A stretch of 58,405 bases of DNA from Bauldia sp. (lineage in GTDB: Bacteria > Pseudomonadota > Alphaproteobacteria > Rhizobiales > Kaistiaceae), in NCBI RefSeq assembly GCF_020442045.1, contig NZ_JAGRLA010000058.1, forward strand, positions 1-58,405, in the 5' to 3' direction. The position numbers and the translations under genes were made by a program. Below the pieces are notes generated by a model. That model did not search any database. It was not told the origin of the DNA and was given only the letters and a program-made list of their open reading frames with translations. Positions 35,368-43,830 of this stretch are shown piece by piece; the first letter of the stretch is position 1; the number at the start of each line of letters is the position of its first letter.

Positions 35368-36471
35368 ATGAGGGCCGACGTCCACCGTTTCAGCCTCAGC
35401 GATCCCGGCGACGTATCCGGATTGCGCGCCGCGATCGAGGCGGGAAGGATCGATCCGGCGACCATCGTCGCCGTCATCGGCAAGACGCCGGGCAACGGGC
35501 TCGTCAACGACTATACCCGGGGCTACCTGACGCTGTCGCTCGCGCTTTTGATCGGCGAGACGACGGGCGAGACGCCGGACGCTGTGCGGGCGCGCGTGCC
35601 TTTCGTCTTTTCCGGGGGGACGGAAGGGGTGCTGTCGCCCCATTACGCGGTCTTCACGGCGGTCCCGTCCGACGAGCAACCGAATGGCGGCAAGGCGCTT
35701 GGCGTCGGCGTCGCCTTCACCGCGCCCTTCGAGCCAGCGGATATCGGCCGGCAGTCGCAGATCGACATGACCGCGGCGGCCGTCCGCGAGGCGATGGAGA
35801 AGGCCGGGATCGACGATCCCGCCGACGTCCATTTCGTCCAGATCAAGGGACCGGCCTTCACGCTCGCCGAGATCGCCGAAGGCGCCGCGGCGGGCAAGCC
35901 GGCGGCGACCGACAACCCCGGCAAGCTGATGGGCTTCGGGAGGGCGGCATCGGCCTTCGGTGTCGCCAAGGCCCTTGGCGAGGTCGGGGCCGAGCAGGCG
36001 GTCGAAGCCAACCTATTCAGGGACATGTCGGTTTTCTCCTCGGTTGCCAGTGCCTCGGCCGGCGTCGAGGTCAAGTGCAACGAAGTGATCGTCATCGGGA
36101 TGAGCGACAAATGGAGCGGACCGCTGGCGATCGCGCATAGTCCGCTCGCCGACGCGCTCGACGTTGACGGCATGCAAGCGGTCGCCGGCGCGCTTGGCTT
36201 TCCGTCAGGATCACAGATCCCGGCGGACGAGGCCGGACGCATCCGCGCCGGCTTCGTCAAATGCGAGGCGGCGCGCGACGGCCTGATCCGGGGCAGGCCG
36301 CACACGATGCTGAACGACGGCGACATCGACCAGCAGCGCCATATCCGCGCGGCGGTCGGCGCGATCGCGGCGAGCGTCCTCAATGACACCGCCCTGTTCG
36401 TCTCGGGAGGCGCCGAGCACCAGGGTCCCGACGGCGGCGGCATGATCGCCCTGATCTGCGAGCGCGCCTGA
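35368..36471 (+). CDS. ring-opening amidohydrolase (cyanuric acid hydrolase/barbiturase family), copy 2
   Basis: A 367-residue paralogue of the enzyme at 18497-19570, about the length of barbiturase. The N-terminus MRADVHRFSLSDPGDVSGLR resembles barbiturases. Active-site motifs are VIGKTPGNGLVNDYTR with VFSGGTEGVLSP; VQIKGPAFT with SSVASASAGVEVKCNE; FVKCEAARDG with FVSGGAEHQGPDGG. Copy 1 has EHQCEPG there, so the third domains differ. ATG at 35368 chosen; an in-frame GTG at 35335 is possible. Next comes a flavin monooxygenase 2 bases later, which suggests an oxidised heterocycle (barbiturate-like) as substrate, by analogy with oxidative uracil breakdown (inference). Confidence 0.88.
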   Translation: MRADVHRFSLSDPGDVSGLRAAIEAGRIDPATIVAVIGKTPGNGLVNDYTRGYLTLSLALLIGETTGETPDAVRARVPFVFSGGTEGVLSPHYAVFTAVPSDEQPNGGKALGVGVAFTAPFEPADIGRQSQIDMTAAAVREAMEKAGIDDPADVHFVQIKGPAFTLAEIAEGAAAGKPAATDNPGKLMGFGRAASAFGVAKALGEVGAEQAVEANLFRDMSVFSSVASASAGVEVKCNEVIVIGMSDKWSGPLAIAHSPLADALDVDGMQAVAGALGFPSGSQIPADEAGRIRAGFVKCEAARDGLIRGRPHTMLNDGDIDQQRHIRAAVGAIAASVLNDTALFVSGGAEHQGPDGGGMIALICERA

Positions 36472-36473
36472 CG

Positions 36474-37694
36474 ATGGCGGGTGAGGCAAATCGCGGGAAC
36501 GGACGCCAGCGTATGCTCGTCGCGGGCTGCGGGATCGCGGGGAGCCTGATCGCGGCGGGGTTGCGCGACGAGCCGGGAGTCGAGGTGACCTGCCTCGAAA
36601 AGGCGACGACGGTCGACCATGCCGATGCCGGTACCGGCGTCAATATCGGGCCGAACGGGATCAAGTCGCTGTCCGGCTTCATGCCGGAGCAGGCGGATGC
36701 GCTGGTGAAGGCCAGCCTTCCGTGGAAGCGCTGGACGATCGCGCTGACCTCGGGCGAGGACCTGATGGACCTCGACCTTTCCGAGGTCGCCGACAATGAC
36801 GGGATCCGGATTCGCTGGGCCGAGCTCTATGCGCTGCTGCGCGGTCCGCTCGGCGACGGTGTGCGCTACGGTGCGGAGCTGGAAAGCTGCGGGATCGCGG
36901 GCGATGGCCGGCTGACGGCGACGTGGCGGGACAGGACGGCGGACGCGGTCGAGAGGGCGGAGGATATCGACCTGCTGATCGGCGGCGACGGCCGCTATTC
37001 GAAGGTGCGCACGGCGTTCAGCGGCGACAATCCACCGATGTTCCTCGGCGTCTGCCTCTATCGGCTGCTTTTCCCGGTCGGGCCCGACTGTCCGATCGAT
37101 GATTATGGCCAGTGGTTCAACGGTCCGAACCGGCTGCTGGCCTACCGGGTTCCCGGCGATTTCGTCTACCTCGCCGGTTCCTTCCCGATTCCGGCCGACA
37201 GCGGCGTGCCGGATGCGATGAAGAACGCCGAGGCGCTGACCGCGGTCTACCGGCCGGCGACAGGGACGCCGTCCCGCGAGGCCGGGTTCCTGATCGGGGC
37301 GATCGAGCGGCATTGCGACAGTATCCACTGGGCGCGTTTGCAGGAAGCGTCGATCCTGTTCCGCCCCGCCGAGCGGGTACTGCTGGTCGGCGATGCCGCG
37401 CATCCGATGGTACCGACGCTGGGACAGGGCGCGACCCAGGCAATGGAAGACGCCTGCGTCGTCGTCGACGAGGTACGGCGGGCATTGCGAGAGGACCGGT
37501 CCCTCGCCAGCGTTCCGGCGGCGGTCGAGCAGCGCCGTGCCGAGCGCGTGCGCTTCGTCGTCGATTTCTCGCGCGATGCGACGGACACGATGCTGGCCGG
37601 CGCCGACCCACACGCCGGAACGCTCGAGAAGCGCGACCCGCCATTCCAGGAGAAGCTGAAGCGCCTCTATCGCGACGTGGCGATGCCTGGATGA
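36474..37694 (+). CDS. FAD-dependent monooxygenase, salicylate/urate hydroxylase type
   Basis: A 406-residue class A flavoprotein monooxygenase. The FAD-binding GxGxxG is at residues 18-23 (VAGCGIAGSLIAAGL), the second motif is LLIGGDGRYSKVRTAFSGD (the D-G motif), and the third is VGDAAHPMVPTLGQGATQAM followed by EDA. Relatives include salicylate hydroxylase, HpxO (urate hydroxylase) and 6-hydroxynicotinate monooxygenases, so a ring hydroxylation that needs NAD(P)H and oxygen is expected. It directly follows the ring-opening amidohydrolase, which suggests it oxidises the ring before hydrolysis (inference). Confidence 0.88.
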   Translation: MAGEANRGNGRQRMLVAGCGIAGSLIAAGLRDEPGVEVTCLEKATTVDHADAGTGVNIGPNGIKSLSGFMPEQADALVKASLPWKRWTIALTSGEDLMDLDLSEVADNDGIRIRWAELYALLRGPLGDGVRYGAELESCGIAGDGRLTATWRDRTADAVERAEDIDLLIGGDGRYSKVRTAFSGDNPPMFLGVCLYRLLFPVGPDCPIDDYGQWFNGPNRLLAYRVPGDFVYLAGSFPIPADSGVPDAMKNAEALTAVYRPATGTPSREAGFLIGAIERHCDSIHWARLQEASILFRPAERVLLVGDAAHPMVPTLGQGATQAMEDACVVVDEVRRALREDRSLASVPAAVEQRRAERVRFVVDFSRDATDTMLAGADPHAGTLEKRDPPFQEKLKRLYRDVAMPG

Positions 37695-37779
37695 TCCGCC
37701 CCGGCGAACCATCGCGGACGGCGCGACGCACGGCGGGCGGCGGTGGTCTCCGATGCATGGAAGGAAGGATGTTACGCCC

Positions 37780-38688
37780 ATGAAAGTCCTGCTTACCGGC
37801 GGCGCCGGACTGATCGGCATGGCGCTGCGGCCGCTGCTCGCCGCTCGCGGCCACGAGGTGACGGCGATCGACCTCACCGACTTCGGTCGCGGCGACAAGG
37901 ACCTGTCGCTGATCGGGCTCGACGACCGGACGGGGCTCGAGGCGATCATCGAGCGCGACCGGATCGAAGCGATCGTCCATTGTGGCGCGATCTCGGGGCC
38001 GATGCTCTTCAAGGGGCAGCCGCTGGAGATCGTCAAGGCCAATATCGACGGAACGGCCCTGTTGCTCGACCTGGCCCGCGCCTATGGCATGAAGCGCTTC
38101 GTCCTATGTTCCTCGATCAGCGTCTACGGGGATGTCGGTCCTGGCCGGATCGACGAGACGACGCCGCTGCGTCCCACCTCGGTCTACGGCGCCTCCAAGG
38201 TCACCGGCGAACAGCTCATCCGCGGTTTCGCGGCCGAATATGGTGTCGACGGCGTCAGCCTGAGGATCGCGCGGGTCTACGGTCCCTATCGCCGTGCCAA
38301 CTGCCATCTCGGCTCGCTGATCCGGGATGCCGCGGCGGGGCGGGCCACCGAAATCCCCTGCGAAAGCGACTTCGTCTATCACTATGTCTATGTCGACGAC
38401 GTCGGCGAGGCGATCGCGACGGTGCTGGAAGCGCCAAGCCTGCCCGACCGGGAATATAATGTCGGTGCCGGCGAGGCCCTGACCATGCCGGAGATCGCGC
38501 GGATCGCAGAGCGGGCGGTCACCGGCGCAAGGCCGGTGCTGGTTCCCGGCGCCGACGACGTGCCCGACGTCCAGACAGAATTCGACATTGCCAGGATCGG
38601 CCGTGACCTCGGCTGGCGGCCACGCTTCGATCTCGCCGCCGGCCTCGATGACTACCGCCGGCACATCGAGGCCGGCGATTCCGCCTGA
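37780..38688 (+). CDS. NAD-dependent epimerase/dehydratase (extended SDR), copy 1
   Basis: A 302-residue extended SDR. The NAD motif is TGGAGLIG (residues 6-13), with Asp31 after strand 2 indicating NAD. The catalytic set is Ser111/112, Tyr136 and Lys140 (SVYGASK). The core SSISVYGDVGPGRIDE and VYGPYRRANC resemble sugar-acid and uronate dehydrogenases as much as sugar-nucleotide epimerases. The paralogue at 51571-52479 has the same length and the same catalytic residue numbers. ATG at 37780 has AAGGAAGGA upstream; an ATG at 37753 lies in frame. It is in the operon ahead of SIS and PfkB genes, so an open or cyclic sugar derivative is a likely substrate. Confidence 0.85.
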   Translation: MKVLLTGGAGLIGMALRPLLAARGHEVTAIDLTDFGRGDKDLSLIGLDDRTGLEAIIERDRIEAIVHCGAISGPMLFKGQPLEIVKANIDGTALLLDLARAYGMKRFVLCSSISVYGDVGPGRIDETTPLRPTSVYGASKVTGEQLIRGFAAEYGVDGVSLRIARVYGPYRRANCHLGSLIRDAAAGRATEIPCESDFVYHYVYVDDVGEAIATVLEAPSLPDREYNVGAGEALTMPEIARIAERAVTGARPVLVPGADDVPDVQTEFDIARIGRDLGWRPRFDLAAGLDDYRRHIEAGDSA

Positions 38689-38724
38689 GCCCATCCCGGA
38701 TAGAAAACGGAAGCACCCACCACC

Positions 38725-39915
38725 ATGACATCGCCCGTACTGGAAACGCCGCTGCTCGCCCCCGATTCACCGCTCGACGAGCATTCCCGCGCGATCGTCC
38801 GCGCCCTGTTCGACAAGGAGGCGGCCCGGATCAAGGCGCTTCCCGCCGATGATGCGCTGAACCCGGTCCGCCGCCGCCGGGTCGAGATCACGCGGACGGA
38901 GATCGCCGGCCAGCCGGAGACGTTCCGGCAAACGCTTGACGGCGCACACGACGATATCGCCCGCTTTGCCCGGGATTTCGCGGCGAGGCCGCCGCGCCGC
39001 GTCTATCTCACCGGCTGCGGCGACTCCTATGCGGTGATGGTCGCGGCGCGGGTGCTGCTGGAGGAGGGGTTCGGCGTGCCCTGCGAACCGATGCAGGCGC
39101 TCGACCTTGCCTATTACTTCCACGCGCCGATCGACGGCGACACGCTGGTCGTGACGTTGTCGTCGACCGGAACGACGACCCGCACGGTCGAGGCGATGCT
39201 GCGGGCGCGGGCGCTCGGCGCCCGGACGCTGGCGCTCAGCAATACGCCCGGATCCACCCTGATGGTCGAATCCGACGAGGCGATGCTGATCCATGCCGAG
39301 CGCAAGGGCTGGCCGACCCAGGCGAGCACGGCGGCAATCGGCCTGTTGTCGGCGCTTGCCATCGCGGTCCTGGCGGCACGGGGCGGGAACGCCGCCCGGG
39401 TCGACGAGCTGACCGCCGCGCTCGATGCGGTGCCCGACCAGATCGCGGCGGTCATCGCGGATACGGAGGCCGAGGTCGCGCGTCTCGCGGAAGCCGAGGC
39501 GGCGAAGCCGATCCATCTCTTCTGCGGTGGCGGGCCGTCCTTCGCGGGGGCCTTCTTCGGCGCTGCGAAGATCAAGGAGTGTACGCGCGATCATGCGCTG
39601 GCGATCCCGCTCGAGGAGTATCACCACTACCAGTCGCAGAAGCGCGGCGACCCCTTGTGGCTGGTGGCGCCGAACGGGCTGTCGGTGCCGCGGGCTCGCG
39701 ACACCGCCGAGCAGGGGCGGCTGGCGGGCGGCGTCATCTATGCCATTACCGCCGACGACAACCCGGCCTTCGATGCGCTGGCGGATACGGTGATCCGGCT
39801 GCCGCCGATGATCGAGCGCTTGTCGCCGCTGGTCTATACAGTGCCGCTCCAGCTCTACGCCTATCACGTCGCGATGATCCAGTTCCGCAGAGCAGAGGAG
39901 GCGGCCGGACGATGA
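38725..39915 (+). CDS. SIS-domain protein, GlmS/FrlB-like sugar isomerase or deglycase, copy 1
   Basis: A 396-residue protein with two SIS domains as in the isomerase half of GlmS, and no glutaminase domain. The first phosphosugar site is TGCGDSYAVMVAARV with VTLSSTGTTTRTVEA; the second domain starts at FCGGGPSFAGAFF and has the family Glu/His segment IPLEEYHHYQSQK. This layout fits FrlB and FraB deglycases, which cleave 6-phosphorylated Amadori compounds, and AgaS-type isomerases. It overlaps the PfkB kinase by four bases, matching the FrlD/FrlB kinase-deglycase pairing. The N-terminal ~75 residues are an extra helical extension. Confidence 0.82.
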   Translation: MTSPVLETPLLAPDSPLDEHSRAIVRALFDKEAARIKALPADDALNPVRRRRVEITRTEIAGQPETFRQTLDGAHDDIARFARDFAARPPRRVYLTGCGDSYAVMVAARVLLEEGFGVPCEPMQALDLAYYFHAPIDGDTLVVTLSSTGTTTRTVEAMLRARALGARTLALSNTPGSTLMVESDEAMLIHAERKGWPTQASTAAIGLLSALAIAVLAARGGNAARVDELTAALDAVPDQIAAVIADTEAEVARLAEAEAAKPIHLFCGGGPSFAGAFFGAAKIKECTRDHALAIPLEEYHHYQSQKRGDPLWLVAPNGLSVPRARDTAEQGRLAGGVIYAITADDNPAFDALADTVIRLPPMIERLSPLVYTVPLQLYAYHVAMIQFRRAEEAAGR

Positions 39916-40847
39916 CCGCGCCGCGGTTCGTCTGCCTCGGCAATCTGACGAGCGACGATATCGTCCTGCCCGACGGCTCGGTGAAGAGGCGCGCGGGCGG
40001 TGGCGATGCGCTCTATGCCGGTTTCGCGGCACGCATCTTCGAGCCGACCACGGAGATCGTCGCGCCGATCGGCAACGACGTTCCCGAGGAGACGATCCGC
40101 CGGCTAAGGGTGCGCGGCTTTTCGCCCGCCAGCCTGCCGGTGCGCGACAGGCCGACCCTGCATGTCGAGGTCGTCTATCAGCCGGATGGCGAGCGGGTCT
40201 GGACCTTCCATCACACGGAAGAGGATTTCGCCGACCTCTCGCCGGCGCCCGCCGACATCCCGCGGGACTATCTCGGCGCCGATGCCTTTCTCATCCTGGC
40301 GATGTATCTCGACGCCACCGAGGCGCTGTCGCGATACCTGGCCGACAAACCCGGCCTCACGGCTCTCGATCCGCAGCAGGACTATATCCCCGGCAACGAG
40401 GAACGGGTGCGGGAGATCGTTTCGCGGGTCGACGTCTTCCTGCCGAGCGCGGTCGAGGTTCGCCGCCTGACCGGATCGGAAGACTGGCCACGGGCCTCGC
40501 GCGAGCTCGCGGCGCTCGGACCGCGGCTGGTCGTCGTCAAGCTCGGCCCGGAAGGCTGCTTCGTCCACGACGCGGAAACTGGCCGGGATCTGGCCGTTCC
40601 CGCCCTGCCGGCCGGGGTCGTCGACGCGACCGGCGCGGGAGACAGCTTCTCCGGCGCCTTCATGGCGGCGCTGGTCAATACGTCCGGCGACATCGAGGCC
40701 GCGGCGCGGGCGGGTGTCGCCGCCGCGTCCTTCACCATCGGCGATTTCGGGACGGCGGGGATCATGGCCGCCGAGCCGGAGACCGTCCTTCGTCGGTGGC
40801 AGCAGGACGCCGACCCCGCCAATGCGCGACAGGAGGATATCGCGTGA
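39912..40847 (+). CDS. PfkB family sugar kinase, copy 1
   Basis: A 311-residue ribokinase-superfamily kinase. The N-terminal strand CLGNLTSDDIVLPDG and glycine pair RAGGGDALYAGFAA form the sugar site; the C-terminal anion hole and catalytic base are VVDATGAGDSFSGAFM. It should phosphorylate a sugar or sugar conjugate at a primary hydroxyl. It overlaps the SIS gene by four bases and the deacetylase start by four bases. The paralogue at 48609-49520 shares LGN-[IL]-T-x-DD-[IL]-V and is also next to an SIS gene. Confidence 0.87.
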   Translation: MTAPRFVCLGNLTSDDIVLPDGSVKRRAGGGDALYAGFAARIFEPTTEIVAPIGNDVPEETIRRLRVRGFSPASLPVRDRPTLHVEVVYQPDGERVWTFHHTEEDFADLSPAPADIPRDYLGADAFLILAMYLDATEALSRYLADKPGLTALDPQQDYIPGNEERVREIVSRVDVFLPSAVEVRRLTGSEDWPRASRELAALGPRLVVVKLGPEGCFVHDAETGRDLAVPALPAGVVDATGAGDSFSGAFMAALVNTSGDIEAAARAGVAAASFTIGDFGTAGIMAAEPETVLRRWQQDADPANARQEDIA

Positions 40848-41746
40848 CACAGCCGGTTCGCGACATCGTCGGCTATGGGCCGAATCCGCCCGACCCGAAG
40901 TGGCCGGGAGGGGCGCGCGTCGCCGTCAATTTCGTCCTCAACTATGAGGAAGGGTCGGAATATTCCTTCATGGACGAGGATGGCCATTCCGACGCCTTCC
41001 TGACCGAGGTCGGCACGCCGCCGGTACCGCACGGGGATCGCGACCTCGCGGCGGAGTCGATGTTCGAATACGGCAGCCGCGTCGGCTTCTGGCGCGTGCT
41101 GCGCCTCTTCGAGGAGCGCGGGCTCAAGCTGACCATCTTCGCCTGCGCCCTGGCGCTCGAGCGCAATCCGGCCGCCGCCAGGGCGATCCGCGACGCCGGC
41201 CACGACATCTGCTGCCACGGCTGGCGGTGGATCGAGCATTACAAGCTCTCGGAGGCCGAGGAGCGCGACCATATCGCGAAGGCGATCACCAGCCTCGAAA
41301 CGACGCTCGGCGAGCGCCCCTATGGCTGGTATTGCCGCTATGGAGCGAGCGTCAATACGCGGCGCCTCGTCGCCGAGGAGGGCGGCTTCCTCTACGACAG
41401 CGATTCCTACAACGACGAACTGCCCTATTACGTCGAGGTCGGCGGCAAGCCGCACCTGGTCGTTCCCTACAGCCAGGCCAACAACGATACCAAGTTCACC
41501 AATGGCCTCTTCGCGACGTCCGACGACTATTTCGTCTTCCACCGGGACGGCTTCGACATGCTCTATGCCGAGGGCGCCACCCGGCCGAAGATGATGTCGG
41601 TCGGCCTCCATTGCCGGCTTATCGGACATCCAGCGCGGGCGGTCGGGCTCGCCCGGCTGCTTGACCATGTCGCCGCCCATGACGACGCCTGGGTGGCGGG
41701 CCGACTCGACATTGCCCGTCACTGGCTGGCCGAGCACCCGGCCTGA
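40844..41746 (+). CDS. PuuE-like polysaccharide deacetylase family allantoinase
   Basis: A 300-residue NodB-fold protein of the cytosolic PuuE branch. The N-terminus DIVGYGPNPPDPKWPGGARV then NFVLNYEEGSEYS is diagnostic for PuuE-type allantoinase and related cyclic-amide hydrolases. ICCHGWRWIEHY and GWYCRYGASVNT are the active-site strands. PuuE opens the allantoin hydantoin ring without belonging to the metal-dependent DHOase family. Here it lies at the end of an operon with a ring-opening amidohydrolase and sugar genes, and no urate or ureidoglycolate gene is near, so its real substrate may be another cyclic amide. GTG start overlapping the kinase stop. Confidence 0.85.
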   Translation: MTQPVRDIVGYGPNPPDPKWPGGARVAVNFVLNYEEGSEYSFMDEDGHSDAFLTEVGTPPVPHGDRDLAAESMFEYGSRVGFWRVLRLFEERGLKLTIFACALALERNPAAARAIRDAGHDICCHGWRWIEHYKLSEAEERDHIAKAITSLETTLGERPYGWYCRYGASVNTRRLVAEEGGFLYDSDSYNDELPYYVEVGGKPHLVVPYSQANNDTKFTNGLFATSDDYFVFHRDGFDMLYAEGATRPKMMSVGLHCRLIGHPARAVGLARLLDHVAAHDDAWVAGRLDIARHWLAEHPA

Positions 41747-41759
41747 CAGGGAGAAATGG

Positions 41760-41790
41760 CGCCGGCGAAGGTTTTCCTCACCGGCGTTTC
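41760..41790. terminator. bidirectional terminator between converging operons
   Basis: CGCCGG (41760-41765) pairs with CCGGCG (41781-41786), and AGG-TTTT-CCT pairs inside, giving a long interrupted hairpin followed by TTTC on the plus strand. It separates the plus-strand unit 2 operon from the minus-strand unit 3 operon, whose last stop is at 41797. Confidence 0.5.
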
Positions 41791-41796
41791 ACTTGC

Positions 41797-42717
41797 CTAC
41801 TGGACGTCGAACCTCCAGGCGCCGTGGCGGCTGCGGCTGCGCGCATTGCGGATGCCGACGACGACCAGCGCGAGCACGGTCACGACATAGGGAATGAGCT
41901 GCAGGAGCTGTGGCGCCGCACCGGTCATTTGCGGCAGCCGGACGGAGAGCGCGGTCGCGGTGCCGAAGAGCAGGGCGACCAGCGCGGTCGGGAACGGCGC
42001 GCCCTTGGCGAAGAAGATCGCCGCGAGAGCGATGAGGCCGCGTTCGTTTGTCATCTTGTTGGCGAAGAGGGAGACGTAGCCGAGCGAGAGATAGGCGCCG
42101 GCGAGGCCGCAGAAGACACCGGAGAGAAGCATCGTTTGCAGCTTGATCCGCTCGACATTGACGCCGGCGGCCAGCGCTGCATCCTCGGCCTCGCCGACCA
42201 CACGCACCCGCAGGCCCCAGCGTGTCCTGTAGAGAAACCAGGCGACGACGGGGACCGACAGGTAGGCGAGATAGACGAGGATCGTGTGGCCGCTGAGCAC
42301 GCGGCCGATCCAGGGAATGTCCTTGATCAACGGGATCTCGATGGTCGAGAAGGTCGGGATGGTGTTCGCGGAGAAGACACCGTCCTCGCCGAGGAGGCCC
42401 TTCAGGAGCAGTGCGGTCAGCCCGTAGGCGAGGAAGGTGACCGCGATGCCGGCGATGAAGATGTGGGCCCGGAAGCGCAGGTTGAACAGCGCCAGCAGGG
42501 CGGCCATGACCACCGAGAAGAAGACACCGGCGAGCAGGGCGATGCCGAGGCTGCCGGTGACATAGGCAACGGCGATCGCCGCGAAGGCCGCAACGATCAT
42601 GAAGCCGTCGAGCGCGATATTGAGCATGCCCGCCTGATAGGTGAGCAGGCCGCCCATCGCGGCGAAGATCAGCGGCGTCGAGATGCGTACGGCTGAGAAG
42701 GCGATGTCGGAGTCCAT
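41797..42717 (-). CDS. nucleoside-type ABC transporter permease, system 2 (second subunit)
   Basis: A 306-residue BPD_transp_2 permease. AVRISTPLIFAAMGGLLTYQ with AGMLNIALDGFMIVAAFAA is the same signature as the subunit at 23365-24273, and VGEAEDAALAAGVNVERIKL is the ATPase-contact loop. It is the last gene of the eight-gene minus-strand operon, 3 bases after its partner, and ends at a terminator. Confidence 0.92.
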   Translation of the reverse strand: MDSDIAFSAVRISTPLIFAAMGGLLTYQAGMLNIALDGFMIVAAFAAIAVAYVTGSLGIALLAGVFFSVVMAALLALFNLRFRAHIFIAGIAVTFLAYGLTALLLKGLLGEDGVFSANTIPTFSTIEIPLIKDIPWIGRVLSGHTILVYLAYLSVPVVAWFLYRTRWGLRVRVVGEAEDAALAAGVNVERIKLQTMLLSGVFCGLAGAYLSLGYVSLFANKMTNERGLIALAAIFFAKGAPFPTALVALLFGTATALSVRLPQMTGAAPQLLQLIPYVVTVLALVVVGIRNARSRSRHGAWRFDVQ

Positions 42718-42720
42718 GGC

Positions 42721-43830
42721 TCAGCTCTCCTCGGTCTCCGGCTCGAGCCGGTCCTCTTGGGCGGTGATGGCGTTCTTGCGGCTGCGCAGCCAGCCCCAGG
42801 TGAACTGGGCCGCGAGGATAAGGACGATGATGAACTGGAGGACCTGGACAAGATATTTGCTCAGACCGGTCATCATCTGGAGGACGGCGCTGCCGCCATT
42901 GAGCGCGCCGAACAGGAAGGCGGCCAGTACGACGCCGATCGGGTTGAAGTTGGCCAGCATCGCGACGGCAATGCCGTCGAAGCCGTAGCCGGGCGAGAAG
43001 TTGTCGTAGAAGGCGCGGTATTCGCCGAGGACCTGTTCGGCGCCGCCGAGGCCGGCAATGCCGCCGCTGATCATCATCACGACGACCGCGTGCAGCGGCA
43101 CCTTGATCCCGCCGTAATAGGCGAAGCGCGGGGCGAGGCCCATGATCTTCCACTCGAAGCCCTTCTTGGTCCAGCCGTTGATGGCCGCGAAGAGGAGACA
43201 GAGCGCGAGCCCGATAATGAAGCCGGCATTGACCTGCGAATAGAGCGAGAAGGTCGGCAGGACCGCCGTCTCGGCGATGTCCGGCAGCTTGTTGGTGGGA
43301 CCGGGCGCCTTGAGGAGATGCGTCGAGACATAGCCGGAGAAGAGAAGGGCGATCGGGTTCATCATCAGGCAGACGACGATCTCGTTGACGTTGAGCCAGA
43401 CCCTGAGGACAGCCGGGATCAGTGCCCAGAGCAGGCCGCCGAGGAACGCCGCGGCGAGGCAGAAGGGGATGTGGAGGAAGGTCGGAAGGTCGACCGCGAA
43501 GCCGGCTATGCCCGCGAAGAGGGCGCCGATGATCATCTGGCCCTCGGCGCCGATATTCCACAGGCCGGCGCGGAAGGAAATGGCGACCGCCAGCCCGGTA
43601 AACAGCAGCGGACTCATCATCTGCAGGGTGACCAGGAAGTTCGGCCAGCCGACGAGGCTGCCGCTGATCAGCAGCCAGTAGATCTCAAACGGGTTCTCCC
43701 CCAGCGACAGAACCAGGAGGCCACCGACCACGACGGCGATCGCGACCGCGATGAGCGGCTGGAGAAGTGGCTTGACGAGGCCGGCCAGAGAAAAATGGCC
43801 TCCGGTCGGGACTGCGGCTTCAGCGGACAT
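42721..43830 (-). CDS. nucleoside-type ABC transporter permease, system 2 (first subunit)
   Basis: A 369-residue BPD_transp_2 permease of the NupB/YufP type. GLAVAISFRAGLWNIGAEGQ (then MIIGALFAG) is the family core; FSPGYGFDGIAVAMLANFNP is the conserved coupling loop. The start is uncertain: ATG 43830 overlaps the ATPase C-terminus by 11 bases and is the best fit, while ATGs at 43845 and further upstream lie in frame inside the ATPase gene. Confidence 0.9.
   Translation of the reverse strand: MSAEAAVPTGGHFSLAGLVKPLLQPLIAVAIAVVVGGLLVLSLGENPFEIYWLLISGSLVGWPNFLVTLQMMSPLLFTGLAVAISFRAGLWNIGAEGQMIIGALFAGIAGFAVDLPTFLHIPFCLAAAFLGGLLWALIPAVLRVWLNVNEIVVCLMMNPIALLFSGYVSTHLLKAPGPTNKLPDIAETAVLPTFSLYSQVNAGFIIGLALCLLFAAINGWTKKGFEWKIMGLAPRFAYYGGIKVPLHAVVVMMISGGIAGLGGAEQVLGEYRAFYDNFSPGYGFDGIAVAMLANFNPIGVVLAAFLFGALNGGSAVLQMMTGLSKYLVQVLQFIIVLILAAQFTWGWLRSRKNAITAQEDRLEPETEES

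Noticed and set aside
35643..38042. 799-codon minus-strand open frame across the amidohydrolase, monooxygenase and epimerase
   Set aside because: It spans three well-defined plus-strand genes and their junctions; no motif, only shadow composition.
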